Positions 1-8,027 of a DNA stretch of 52,121 nucleotides are shown here, in pieces. Where the stretch lies: contig NZ_VMYE01000024.1 in the NCBI RefSeq assembly GCF_007655255.1, forward strand, positions 1 through 52,121, in the 5' to 3' direction. Within the stretch, counting starts at the first letter, position 1. Every line of letters starts with the position of its first letter. The position numbers and the translations under genes were made by a program. Source of the stretch: Extensimonas perlucida (GTDB taxonomy: Bacteria > Pseudomonadota > Gammaproteobacteria > Burkholderiales > Burkholderiaceae_C). The notes below the pieces were generated by a model. That model was not told where the DNA came from. It made no database searches and saw nothing but the letters and a program-made list of their open reading frames with translations.

Positions 1-2
1 TC

Positions 3-200
3 TACAACCACCACTTGCCCCAATCAGCCCTGCAGAGCAAGACGCCTATGCAGGCTATGAGTGGGTGGTACGATTCATACCCTCATTTGTTCCATCGGCG
101 GCCTTATGATCGTCCGGGACTGGACACGTACATCGTGAGCGGCTATTTTTCTGCGCCGCAGCGATTTCATGGGACATGCGATGAAACTGCTGGTCGTTGA
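3..200 (+). pseudogene. C-terminal fragment of an IS transposase (DDE type)
   Basis: The reading frame is open from the window edge and encodes YNHHLPQSAL followed by KTPMQAM, WYDS, LFHRRPYDRPG. This is the usual C-terminal end of integrase-core transposases of the IS481/IS3 type, so the 5' part lies outside the window. In the family the protein normally stops shortly after the RPYDRPG segment. Here the frame runs on about 20 more residues into the start of the response regulator, which suggests the 3' end of the IS is also lost or fused. I see no inverted repeat. Family assignment is from motif recognition only. Confidence 0.55.
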
Positions 201-873
201 AGACGAGAACAAGACGGCGGATTACGTCCGCCAAGGTCTCATGGAGGCGGGATTCGTAGTGGATCTGGCGCGCAACGGATTGGACGGACACCACCTGGCC
301 ATGGGCGAGACATACGATCTGGTGGTCTTGGATGTCATGCTGCCGGATGTCGATGGCTGGCGCATCGTGCGTGCCCTTCGAGATGCCGGTAAACAGGTCC
401 CTGTACTCTTTCTGACGGCGCGTGGCGGTGTGGACGACCGTGTCAAGGGATTGGAACTGGGAGCGGACGACTACCTCGTCAAGCCATTCGCCTTCTCTGA
501 GTTGCTGGCGCGGGTGCGGACGCTGCTGCGACGCGGAAGCGCTCCGAGCCAGCCTGATCGCATCCAGGTTGCCGATTTGGTACTGGACTTGGCGCGCCGA
601 CGTGCAACGCGCGCTGGCCAACGCATCAATCTCACCAGCAAGGAGTTCGCGTTGCTTGAGCTCCTGGCCCGTCGCCAGGGGGAAGTCCTTCCACGTTCTC
701 TGATCGCGTCGCAGGTATGGGACATGAATTTCGACAGCGACAGCAACGTCATCGATGTAGCCATCCGCCGCCTACGCGCGAAGATAGACGATGCGTTCAA
801 TCCGAAGCTCATCCACACCGTGCGTGGAATGGGATACACGCTCGATGCGCCCGATGATGCCCCTGCGCCATAA
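181..873 (+). CDS. Heavy-metal-type two-component response regulator (CopR/CzcR/IrlR class)
   Basis: OmpR-family transcription regulator of 230 residues. The receiver domain (about 1-115) has the acidic pair E7/D8, phospho-acceptor D51 in [10 protein letters not shown]79 and K101 in YLVKPF. A winged-helix DNA-binding domain follows (about 125-225, with [12 protein letters not shown] and VRGMGYTL). The start at 181 (MKLLVVEDE) is preferred over an in-frame ATG at 169 because the family begins there. The sensor kinase overlaps its 3' end, so the two are co-transcribed. Family members control copper, zinc, cadmium or silver efflux; the metal cannot be read from sequence. No intact efflux gene is adjacent, only a P-type ATPase stump. 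Confidence 0.9.
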   Translation: MKLLVVEDENKTADYVRQGLMEAGFVVDLARNGLDGHHLAMGETYDLVVLDVMLPDVDGWRIVRALRDAGKQVPVLFLTARGGVDDRVKGLELGADDYLVKPFAFSELLARVRTLLRRGSAPSQPDRIQVADLVLDLARRRATRAGQRINLTSKEFALLELLARRQGEVLPRSLIASQVWDMNFDSDSNVIDVAIRRLRAKIDDAFNPKLIHTVRGMGYTLDAPDDAPAP

Positions 874-2281
874 GCCGCGGCAAAGCCGTCCAGCGTCGCT
901 TGCATTGAGGGTCACGGCCCTGGTTGGTATCGCCACGACCTTGGTGTTTCTTGTGTTCAACTGGGTCATTCTCCGGTCGTTGGAGCACCACTTTGCTCAA
1001 CAGGATGCCCACGAACTGGAGGCAGTGACAGCCGCTTTGGCTCAGCCCTTGCACCAGCTTGCAAGTGACATCGCAAGCGACGAACTGAAGCAACACTTGG
1101 CCAACGCAGTCGCAGGACATCATGGGATGACGTACGGCGTCTACGATGGGTCTGGCAATAGCATCTATGCCACGCCCGGTCCTGACCTGTCGAAACTTGA
1201 CAGTAACAAAAAGTTGGTGAACCGCATCACCGCTGACGATTTGATCGTGTGGCACGAGGATCAGAGGTCATATCGAGGTGTGGTGGTACAACTGCCTGCT
1301 GACGATTCAGCGGCGTCCGGCTACCGCATCGTCGCCGCCATGGACATCGGCTTTCATCTCGACTTCCTGGCGGAGTTCAAGCGCATGCTTTGGTGGGCAA
1401 CCGGCTTGGTCATGTGTCTGGCGCTCGGTGTGGCTTGGCTGGCGGTGCAGTGGGGCCATCTGCCGATTCGCAAGGTCAATGAAGAGATTCGGGCGATTCG
1501 CTCTTCAAAGCTGGATGTGAGGTTGGATCCTCGGGATGTGCCGATCGAACTGGCGGAACTGGTATTTGCCTTCAACGATATGTTGGCGAGAATCGAGGAA
1601 GGCTTCACCCGGCTATCACACTTTTCCGCAGACATAGCGCACGAGTTGCGCACGCCCGTCACCAACCTGGTCACGCAGACTCACGTAGCGCTTGGCCAGC
1701 CGCGCAGCAACGAGGAATACAGAGAAATCCTCTATTCAAATTTGGAAGAGTTTGATCGGATGGGACGCATGATTGGAGACATGCTGTTTCTTGCCCAAAC
1801 GGAAAATGATCCCCGCAACTTGCGCTTGTCTACAATTGATCTGTCCGAATTGGTGCGGAGTCTGTTCGACTATTTCGAGGCGCTGGCAGAAGATAGCGGC
1901 ATTACGCTTGGCGTTAAAGGGGCGATCGGCAGCATAGCGGCGGATCGGGAAATGCTCACCCGGGCGCTGAACAATCTTCTCTCGAACGCAATTCGACACA
2001 CTCCTCGCGGGAAGAGCATCACGGTCTTGCTCTCGCAGGATGAGCAGTGGACAACGATCAGTGTGGTCAATCCCGGTGAGAAAATTCCTGAGCCCGATCT
2101 ACCAAAGCTCTTCAATCGATTCTACCGAGTTGATCCGGCACGGCAACGAAATACGGCGGGCGCCGGTCTTGGCCTTGCCATCGTGAAATCGATTGCGGAG
2201 GCGCATGGTGGTTCTGTTGCCGTGACCTCCAGCGAGCTTGTCACAAGATTTGACTTGGCACTGCCCCATCTGCGGCAGTAG
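845..2281 (+). CDS. Heavy-metal-type sensor histidine kinase (CopS/CzcS class)
   Basis: Inner-membrane sensor kinase, about 478 residues from the ATG at 845, which overlaps the regulator gene by 29 bp; ATGs at 854 and 857 are alternatives. A first membrane helix lies near residues 23-43, then a periplasmic sensor region, a second helix ([15 protein letters not shown]) and a HAMP linker. The H-box [10 protein letters not shown] places the phosphorylated histidine near residue 266. The ATPase domain has the N-box [10 protein letters not shown], the F-box FNRFYRVD and the G-box [11 protein letters not shown]. It should phosphorylate the regulator upstream. The stop codon lies within a few bases of the broken end of a minus-strand P-type ATPase gene. 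Confidence 0.9.
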   Translation: MRPMMPLRHKPRQSRPASLALRVTALVGIATTLVFLVFNWVILRSLEHHFAQQDAHELEAVTAALAQPLHQLASDIASDELKQHLANAVAGHHGMTYGVYDGSGNSIYATPGPDLSKLDSNKKLVNRITADDLIVWHEDQRSYRGVVVQLPADDSAASGYRIVAAMDIGFHLDFLAEFKRMLWWATGLVMCLALGVAWLAVQWGHLPIRKVNEEIRAIRSSKLDVRLDPRDVPIELAELVFAFNDMLARIEEGFTRLSHFSADIAHELRTPVTNLVTQTHVALGQPRSNEEYREILYSNLEEFDRMGRMIGDMLFLAQTENDPRNLRLSTIDLSELVRSLFDYFEALAEDSGITLGVKGAIGSIAADREMLTRALNNLLSNAIRHTPRGKSITVLLSQDEQWTTISVVNPGEKIPEPDLPKLFNRFYRVDPARQRNTAGAGLGLAIVKSIAEAHGGSVAVTSSELVTRFDLALPHLRQ

Positions 2282-2498
2282 TCCGGGTGAGCTTCGGTGC
2301 CGGATAGCCGCATTCGGAGATGCAATGGCGCAGATCCTTGACCCTGAGGCATCGCTCGTCGAGATGAATCGTTGCGCTTCCCGCAACATAGTTGGCATCC
2401 GCATTATGGACGCCGTGAAGATACAGCAGCTTGCGGCGCACTCCCTCACCGCTCAGGCTCGATACAAGCCCTCCGACTTCAACGTTGATCGACTTCAT
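2241..2498 (-). pseudogene. Truncated heavy-metal P-type ATPase, N-terminal HMA domain only
   Basis: The minus-strand frame starts at 2498 behind a Shine-Dalgarno-like AGGAAAG. It encodes MKSINVEVGGLVSSL, then NYVAGSAT and ECGY, which match the first HMA domain of a subclass of zinc/cadmium/copper P-type ATPases. That subclass has GGL in place of the metal-binding GMTCxxC motif, as seen here. Homology stops after ECGY, near 2290; the remaining residues are read across the 3' end of the sensor kinase gene. The ATPase body is therefore missing, consistent with a recombination junction near 2282-2295. A stand-alone chaperone is less likely because the tail is not native. Confidence 0.6.
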
Positions 2499-2531
2499 GA
2501 ATGCTCTTTCCTGTTAGCTGTATTTGTGGTG

Positions 2532-2756
2532 TCAAGGAGCGAATCGGCCCGAGTCCAGACAGTCCTGCGAGAACTCGAAGACAATCTCCCGGTCGGGAGC
2601 GATGACCTTATGCTTCTTGCCGGCGTAGTGCAGCCCAGAGACGGGAGAGGCGCTGCCTTGTTCCATCATCGCTGCGCTCATCGGGCCTTTGGCTCTGTCT
2701 GAATAAAGGTGCGCTTTGGCGGCAATAGACTGCCCCGGCGAAATTGAGGAGGTCAT
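2532..2756 (-). CDS. Small ORF of unknown function coupled to traI
   Basis: A 74-codon frame whose ATG (2754-2756) overlaps the traI stop codon as ATGA, an arrangement typical of translational coupling. The product (MTSSISPGQS, later HYAGKKHKVIAPDRE) matches no family I recognise and has no membrane segment or signal peptide. It ends about 35 bp before the start of the P-type ATPase stump. It may be a real small ICE gene, a truncated gene at the junction, or a chance frame; the ATGA overlap is the only positive evidence. Confidence 0.3.
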   Translation of the reverse strand: MTSSISPGQSIAAKAHLYSDRAKGPMSAAMMEQGSASPVSGLHYAGKKHKVIAPDREIVFEFSQDCLDSGRFAP

Positions 2757-4630
2757 GTTGACGCCCCTTGCTTTCCTGAAGTCTGTTCGCAGTGTCTGGT
2801 CTCACCCAACAGGGATAGATAGGGATTGCTCGGAGGCGTTTCCGAGAAAAGCAGGCTCGGATCTTCCAGAAGGTATCCATGCAGACGGCGGGATTTTCTA
2901 GGCCCGGTTACTTCACAGGTCCAGATGTTCAGGCCGTTCGGTTGCTTGCGATGCAGCTGCAGCCTCTCGAAGCGCTTTTGTATCCACTGCCAGTCTTGCT
3001 GGCTCTCCTGCTTGGCCAGCGCGCTGACTTGCGGATGCTCCTGCGCATAGCGCTGGAATACGCCGGGGCTGACCAGGTAGGCGGTGCCGCTCGCGGTATG
3101 CACGAGCGCTTTCGCGTCGTTGATGATGAGCCGGCGGGAAGCGATGCCTTGTTTCAGCCACGCCATGAAGTGCTCTCCGGATGGCGCTGTCGTGGGCTTG
3201 GGCGCTGGGGACGAACGCTGAGGTGCGGTCAAGGTCGTCGCTTCAGTACGCGCGGCAGACACCGGCTCCGAAGGTGCTTCAGCGTCCTGCCGGGTTGCGG
3301 GTGAATTCACCATGCCCACCATCGAAAGCATGTCTTCCATGGCGTCGGGCAGCGGTTCACCTTTCGCTGGACGAGAGGGGTTACCTCCCTCCCATGGCGG
3401 AACCTCTTGGCCCTCCGAGGCTGACTGCGCTCCGGCCGGCGGAGTAGTGGCTGACACATCGGGCCCTTTGTCCGTGGCCGCCGCGTCGATCGCCACTGTG
3501 CCGGCGAACAGCGCCGGCCTCTCGCTTGGCTCCCAGATCAGCGCGGGCCCGAGGCGCAACAGCGTGAACGAGTGACACCAGCCGGTGGAACTGGTCACGG
3601 TCGCGCGCCAGATCGCCTTGCCGTCGGGCGTCGGCTGCAACATGCCGTGATCCTGGAGGACGTTGAACACCGCGGTGTTGTTCGCAGGAATGCCGTCAAC
3701 GCCTTGGGACAGCAGGTGCGCACGCAGTTTGTCCGATACCGTCTTGCTCACCAGCCACAGCGCGTCCTCGGTGAGCCAGCCATCGGAGGCTTCCGGCTGG
3801 TTCAGCTTCAACTGTTCCTTGAGCAGGTAGCGCAGCCCGTCGAGCAGCTTGCGTTGCAGCGCGTGCTTGGGAGCGGCCATGGCGCGCGCCGGATCGCCGC
3901 CCAGTTCCTGGGCCACGGAAGCGCGGTCGGCCTGCACGACCAGTTCGCCCAGCACACCGGCGTGCTCGTACTGGCCGGCCAGGACGTAGAGCAGCGGTCC
4001 CCACAGGTCGGGATAGCCACTGAGCCAGTCCAGGAGTTGGGTGTCCAACAGTTGGCGGTAGAGCAAGCCCGTCGCCGCGCTGTGCAGGTGGTATTCGCGA
4101 TCGTCGCGGTAGCGGAAGCGGTACGGCTGGTGCAGCGGACCGTACCACGGGTGCCACAGCGAGCCATCGGCCAGTTCGACGTGCAGATCGACGGCGATCT
4201 TGCCGATGTCGTGCAACAACGCGGCATAGGCGACTGCAGCAGTCCAGGCCTCAGCCTGCGCAGCCTGGTCCTCGGGGCTTGCGCCGATGGGAAGCAGATG
4301 GGACTGCCGCAGCTTCAGACTGTAGGCGACGATTTCCAGGCCATGGTCCAGCATGCCGCCGGGGTAAGCGTGATGATGCGCCTCGGAAGCCGGGAAAGCC
4401 TGGACCAGCTCGGCGTAGCGTTCCAGTGGCGCCCGGTACAAGGTGGCGAACTGCTTACGTGAGAGCGACGTGCGCTGCCAGATGTGCTCCAGCAGCTTCT
4501 GCCGGCGCGGGGTGGCCAGCAGCGATGCGGCCGACTCGGGCCGCATCAACCCTTTCGGGAGGTCGGTGACCGATGGTGGCGTCGGAGCAGCAGCAACCGC
4601 GGGCCGTTTTCGCTGGAACAGAGAGAGCAT
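2753..4630 (-). CDS. traI: MobH-type conjugative relaxase TraI (ICE PFGI-1 class)
   Basis: Relaxase of about 625 residues expected to nick the ICE origin of transfer and pilot the strand to the secretion channel. The N-terminal TraI_2 domain carries the MobH histidine/HD signature: HHHAYPGG (85-92), LDHGLE (94-99) and LLHDIGK (138-144). A low-complexity Pro/Ala/Thr linker (about 400-500) joins it to a C-terminal TraI_2_C region (from FMAWLKQGIASRRL onward). The start at 4630 (MLSLFQRKRP) is chosen because the longer upstream reading is basic, unlike the family, and crosses a pyrimidine-rich repeat tract. The N-terminal MLSLFxRK is typical. The gene stands alone, as is usual for this ICE family. 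Confidence 0.92.
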   Translation of the reverse strand: MLSLFQRKRPAVAAAPTPPSVTDLPKGLMRPESAASLLATPRRQKLLEHIWQRTSLSRKQFATLYRAPLERYAELVQAFPASEAHHHAYPGGMLDHGLEIVAYSLKLRQSHLLPIGASPEDQAAQAEAWTAAVAYAALLHDIGKIAVDLHVELADGSLWHPWYGPLHQPYRFRYRDDREYHLHSAATGLLYRQLLDTQLLDWLSGYPDLWGPLLYVLAGQYEHAGVLGELVVQADRASVAQELGGDPARAMAAPKHALQRKLLDGLRYLLKEQLKLNQPEASDGWLTEDALWLVSKTVSDKLRAHLLSQGVDGIPANNTAVFNVLQDHGMLQPTPDGKAIWRATVTSSTGWCHSFTLLRLGPALIWEPSERPALFAGTVAIDAAATDKGPDVSATTPPAGAQSASEGQEVPPWEGGNPSRPAKGEPLPDAMEDMLSMVGMVNSPATRQDAEAPSEPVSAARTEATTLTAPQRSSPAPKPTTAPSGEHFMAWLKQGIASRRLIINDAKALVHTASGTAYLVSPGVFQRYAQEHPQVSALAKQESQQDWQWIQKRFERLQLHRKQPNGLNIWTCEVTGPRKSRRLHGYLLEDPSLLFSETPPSNPYLSLLGETRHCEQTSGKQGAST

Positions 4631-4659
4631 GCGGGTGTCCTGTCGCGGGCCGAGCGGGG

Positions 4660-4745
4660 AGGCCTTTTTGCCTTTTCGGGATAGAGCCTTTCCCCTTGCA
4701 CCCCATTCCCTTGCCATTTCGACCCTTTACAGCCTTTGGGTATAG
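4660..4745. repeat. Iterated CCTTT tract upstream of traI
   Basis: In the 300-bp gap between traI and prlF, the part nearest traI holds five copies of CCTTT and two of CCCTTG within about 85 bp; on the minus strand these are AAAGG repeats. This is the traI leader or promoter region. Iterated short repeats beside a relaxase gene can be regulator-binding or origin-of-transfer sequence, but no nick-site consensus is recognisable. The rest of the gap (4746-4873) shows nothing I can name. Confidence 0.35.
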
Positions 4746-4873
4746 GGCGACGGGTGCTGACCGTCCACCGCCAATGCGGGTTGCAGCAGGGCCGGATTGA
4801 TGCAGGAAGGCTGGCTGTTCACGCCCTACGATGGGCCGATTCTTGGACTCGGAGAACGCCGTGAGGCTTCACG

Positions 4874-4902
4874 TTGACAAAGTAAGGAAATTTCCTTACC
4901 AT
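4874..4902 (+). promoter_or_regulatory. prlF-yhaV promoter with embedded 18-bp palindromic operator
   Basis: A consensus -35 box TTGACA (4874-4879) is followed after 17 bp by TACCAT (4897-4902), a four-of-six match to the -10 box. The spacer contains a perfect 18-bp palindrome, GTAAGGAAATTTCCTTAC (4882-4899), which also overlaps the -10 box. The antitoxin start codon is 28 bp further on. Toxin-antitoxin operons are usually autorepressed by the antitoxin or complex, so this is the likely PrlF or PrlF-YhaV operator. Promoter and palindrome are seen directly; protein binding is inferred. Confidence 0.75.
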
Positions 4903-4929
4903 GCGGGTATCGCAATCAGGAGAGCCGCC

Positions 4930-5247
4930 ATGCCTGCCATCCACGAAGTTGCCACGCTGACCTCCAAAGGCCAGATCACGCTGCCCAAGCCCATCCGGCA
5001 GGCGCTCGGCGTCGATGCCGGTGGCAAGCTCGCGTTCGATCTGCGGGGCAGCGAAGTCGTCGTCACCCGCGTCGATGCCGAGCATGAGGACCCCGCCATC
5101 GGCGCATTCCTGAGCCTGCTGGCCCGCGACATCGAAGCTGGCCGGAACGTCCAGGGCCTGCCCGAGGATCTGGCCCGCGCCATGCTGGAGCATGCTGGCC
5201 ACGGTCTGGACCTGGACGAGGAGATCGACGGGAAAGTGGAACTCTGA
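4930..5247 (+). CDS. prlF: PrlF-type antitoxin (AbrB/MazE fold)
   Basis: Antitoxin of 105 residues. The N-terminal half is an AbrB/SpoVT-type swapped-hairpin DNA-binding domain with VATLTSKGQITLPKPIR (7-23). The C-terminal half is acidic and should bind the toxin. The ATG at 4930 fits the family start and lies downstream of the promoter; a longer in-frame reading would begin upstream of that promoter. The stop TGA overlaps the toxin ATG by one base, so translation is coupled. The pair follows the traI region, where it would stabilise the ICE by post-segregational killing. Confidence 0.88.
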   Translation: MPAIHEVATLTSKGQITLPKPIRQALGVDAGGKLAFDLRGSEVVVTRVDAEHEDPAIGAFLSLLARDIEAGRNVQGLPEDLARAMLEHAGHGLDLDEEIDGKVEL

Positions 5248-5705
5248 TGCAACGGCATGGCTGGACGCTGCTCTTCCACGACTGCGTGATCGAGCAGTTG
5301 CAGAAACTGCATGCGACCGCGAGGCGCGCGCAGGAGAACGACCCGACGGGCTTCGAGTCCAATGCCAACGTCAAGCTCTTCCGGGCCTTGAGCCAGTTGA
5401 TCTTGGATGTGGTGCCAGGCGATCCGGCACGCGACGAGTACCGCCAGGGCAACACCTTGGGACCTGCCCACCGCCACTGGCGAAGGGCCAAGATCGGACG
5501 GCGGTTCCGGCTGTTCTTCCGGTATGACTCGAAGGCGAAGGTCATCGTGTACGCCTGGGTCAACGATGAACAGACCCTGCGGTCTTCGGGTAGCAAATCG
5601 GACCCGTATGTCGTGTTCGAGAAGATGCTCGGGCGCGGGAACCCACCAGACGACTGGCATGCGCTGATACAGGCAAGCAAGCAGGATTGGAGCAAACTGG
5701 AATAG
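5247..5705 (+). CDS. yhaV: YhaV-type ribonuclease toxin
   Basis: Toxin of 152 residues in the RelE-superfamily YhaV group, which cleaves RNA in a ribosome-dependent manner unless bound by PrlF. Family signatures are HRHWRRAK (75-82), RFRLFFRYD (86-94) and VYAWVNDE (101-108); the length matches E. coli YhaV (about 154). It begins at the ATG overlapping the antitoxin stop and has a full-length C-terminus with no frameshift, so the module looks active. Confidence 0.9.
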   Translation: MQRHGWTLLFHDCVIEQLQKLHATARRAQENDPTGFESNANVKLFRALSQLILDVVPGDPARDEYRQGNTLGPAHRHWRRAKIGRRFRLFFRYDSKAKVIVYAWVNDEQTLRSSGSKSDPYVVFEKMLGRGNPPDDWHALIQASKQDWSKLE

Positions 5706-5731
5706 GCATCGCTCAATAGCAGGAGACGACC

Positions 5732-6109
5732 ATGAACACCACGACACGCATCCGTACCGCAGAACGACTCGGCCGCACCTTGGGTCGCGGATGGCGTGCC
5801 TACGTGCGCGGCGAACGCCGGGCATCGAGCTGGTTGGTGTCAAAGGGGGGGGCGGCGGCCGGTGCCACCGCGCTCGTGTGGGTGGTCAAGCTGGTTGCGC
5901 TCGGGGTGCTGCTGTACACCACCTTCTGGCTGGCGGTGTTGCTACTGCTGGGCGTTGCGGCGGTATGGATGGCTGGCAATTCGGCTAGAGATGAAGACCG
6001 CTGGACGCAACAGGATGAATTGCGCAATGGCGAGGCGGGCTTTGGCCTGTATTCTTCCAATGGCCAGCGGCTCGACCCTCACGACCCGAACGATCCGTTC
6101 GATGACTGA
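5732..6109 (+). CDS. DUF3742 family ICE membrane protein
   Basis: A 125-residue protein with a basic N-terminus, one or two membrane helices (about 44-81, rich in Val/Leu) and an acidic tail ending DPHDPNDPFDD. This pattern matches DUF3742, found next to the conjugation genes of PAGI/ICEclc-type elements; its function is not known. It has a good Shine-Dalgarno (AGGAG) and lies 26 bp after yhaV, so it may be co-transcribed with the toxin-antitoxin pair. It faces traG convergently with a 15-bp gap. Confidence 0.75.
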   Translation: MNTTTRIRTAERLGRTLGRGWRAYVRGERRASSWLVSKGGAAAGATALVWVVKLVALGVLLYTTFWLAVLLLLGVAAVWMAGNSARDEDRWTQQDELRNGEAGFGLYSSNGQRLDPHDPNDPFDD

Positions 6110-6124
6110 GGTTTGGCCTGTTTG

Positions 6125-7642
6125 TCACAGAACCTTGCCGGCTACCTTGTTTACACCTGACCCGGCGCTATCACGCGCTTCCTTGGAGCCGACAGCAAGG
6201 TTCTGAGCAATCACCCCAGCCTTAACTCCGACCCACCCCAAAGCAGCGACCCAAAACGTCGGCAGGACCAGAAACATCGTGCCTGTGACGAACATCAGGA
6301 GCATGTCGCCGAAGGCGTTGTTCAGCCCCACCAGCGGGTCGAAGTTGGTGTGCGGCCGGTTCCAGCCGAACCCCCAGCCATAAAGTGCGTCCAGGATCGT
6401 CGAATCGATCCAGCGCGCAAGCTGAAACCAGAAATCCGTGAAGAACAGCGCGAACTGCACGACGCTGACCGTGACGACCGTCTTCAAGTCATAGGTGCCC
6501 ACGACCAGCACGAGCGGGATGCAGATTACCAATGCCATCTTGAGCAAGGCGAGCACCATCGGCAGCGCCTGCCGCACGACGTCCATCGCGGGAAACGAGG
6601 CAATCGCGCCAACTGCCATTCCAACGTCTCCCGTAGCCCGCGTCACGATGTTTGGCAAGGTCTTGTCGATCTGGCCGCCGTAGTCGGTATAGACGCTGCC
6701 TTGGTTCAGCTTCTGCTGCCGCGGTGACGCGATCGCGCGGATCACCGAATTGTCCACCTCGGCCCGGCTCAGGAAGCCAGCCCAGCCCGCCAGGCGATTG
6801 AGCAGGCTCGGGTCCACCTGTCCCAGCAGCCGTGCCCGCAGGCCATTGCTGCCATCAGCCCACCATTGCCTGCAGGTCGGGTAGCCACCGCCACTGGATA
6901 CCTGGGCCAGCCCAGCGTCGCGGTTGCTGTCATAGGGCCAGTCATCGCGCGGCGTGCTGGAGCGATACGTGTCGTAGTACCCGTTCGTGTCGGTGAAGAA
7001 CCGCGATCCGATCCAGGTCACGTCGTGCATCTGCTGCTCATCAAGTTGAGGGCGCTGCATGAACAATTTGGCCCGTGCAGGCCCATAGCAATCCCGAGAG
7101 AAATCCGCTACTTCCTGAGCCAGCACCGGATCATCGATGCGCGTGGCGTCGATCTCCATGCGCATCTGCCGCAGGTCCGTGCCGCACGGGATTGCCGCCA
7201 CCGAAGCGCCCGTGACGGCGCGCGAGAGCGCGTGCATGAACGCCCACCACACCGGCACCTTCGCCGACTGGTTGTTGATGGTGCTGAAGGACTGCGACCA
7301 GCCGGTATCCGCGGGCTGCGCCACGCTGACCTGGCACTGGGCCGAGCGCGAGCTGTCGTACTGGATGGTGTTTAGGTCCACGTCGATGAACGGAATGCCG
7401 GCGAACATCACCACCACGATGGCGACGAAGACCCGGTTCTCGATGCGGGCGGCGCTCAGCACGCCTTTATTGCCCTCGTCGGCGCCTTCAGCACGAGCTT
7501 TCAACCACTCCTGCACGACGATGGCGACGAAAGGCAGCGCGAATACCCCGCTGGATACGAGGGCCGCCCAGATGCCGTTGTTGACGATCCAGGAAACGAG
7601 TGTGAGGTAGTACTCCAGGTAGTCGGTCGTGAAAAGCGTCAT
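6125..7642 (-). CDS. TraG N-terminal-domain conjugal transfer protein
   Basis: Inner-membrane mating-pair protein of 505 residues. Hydrophobic segments lie at the N-terminus (about 15-45 and 80-95) and in a cluster near 345-460 (LPMVLALLKMALVICIPLVLV and following). A large periplasmic region between them carries conserved cysteines (SAQCQVS, IPCGTD, SRDCYGP, YPTCRQWW). This is the layout of TraG_N proteins of GI-type secretion systems, involved in pilus assembly or mating-pair stabilisation. It is last in the operon TIGR03757-TIGR03756-TIGR03755-small membrane protein-TraG. Confidence 0.85.
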   Translation of the reverse strand: MTLFTTDYLEYYLTLVSWIVNNGIWAALVSSGVFALPFVAIVVQEWLKARAEGADEGNKGVLSAARIENRVFVAIVVVMFAGIPFIDVDLNTIQYDSSRSAQCQVSVAQPADTGWSQSFSTINNQSAKVPVWWAFMHALSRAVTGASVAAIPCGTDLRQMRMEIDATRIDDPVLAQEVADFSRDCYGPARAKLFMQRPQLDEQQMHDVTWIGSRFFTDTNGYYDTYRSSTPRDDWPYDSNRDAGLAQVSSGGGYPTCRQWWADGSNGLRARLLGQVDPSLLNRLAGWAGFLSRAEVDNSVIRAIASPRQQKLNQGSVYTDYGGQIDKTLPNIVTRATGDVGMAVGAIASFPAMDVVRQALPMVLALLKMALVICIPLVLVVGTYDLKTVVTVSVVQFALFFTDFWFQLARWIDSTILDALYGWGFGWNRPHTNFDPLVGLNNAFGDMLLMFVTGTMFLVLPTFWVAALGWVGVKAGVIAQNLAVGSKEARDSAGSGVNKVAGKVL

Positions 7643-7655
7643 GGCCTCGATCCCC

Positions 7656-8027
7656 TCAAGCGGCCTGCATCAACAAGCTGGCTTCCAGCACGACGATGGC
7701 GACGACGCCCGCGATCTCGCTGCGCATCAGGCGGCGCCGTGCCTGCCCATCTGCCCCGTCCTGGTCTTCGCGCGCCAGCAGCCGGCGGCGCATCCAGAGC
7801 CACCCGTAAACCGTGGCCCCGTACAGACACAGCCGCCACACGAAGAAGTAGCCCGATGCGGCCGCGAGCCACCGCTCCCATCCGGCCACGCTGCCGACCA
7901 GGTAGATGCCGGCGATGTTGGCACCCACCGCAGCGGCGACGAGCACCACCGCCCACAGCAGCGCCGTCGCCGCGCGCCGGCTGAAGAGCCAGCGCAAGGG
8001 GCGCCAGGCCATGCGCTCCGCGTTCAT
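7656..8027 (-). CDS. Conserved small ICE membrane protein
   Basis: A 123-residue protein with three to four predicted membrane helices (about 16-40, 50-75 and 103-121) and no recognised domain. Its ATG overlaps the stop of the TIGR03755 gene as ATGA and traG follows after 13 bp, so it belongs to the mating-pair operon. I recognise it only as a position-conserved hypothetical protein of this ICE family; a role in the channel is inferred from context. Confidence 0.6.
   Translation of the reverse strand: MNAERMAWRPLRWLFSRRAATALLWAVVLVAAAVGANIAGIYLVGSVAGWERWLAAASGYFFVWRLCLYGATVYGWLWMRRRLLAREDQDGADGQARRRLMRSEIAGVVAIVVLEASLLMQAA

Noticed and set aside
2238-2702. Plus-strand 154-codon frame after the sensor kinase
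   Set aside because: It begins with TTG inside the kinase gene, is antisense to the HMA stump and the small ORF, and has no recognisable feature.
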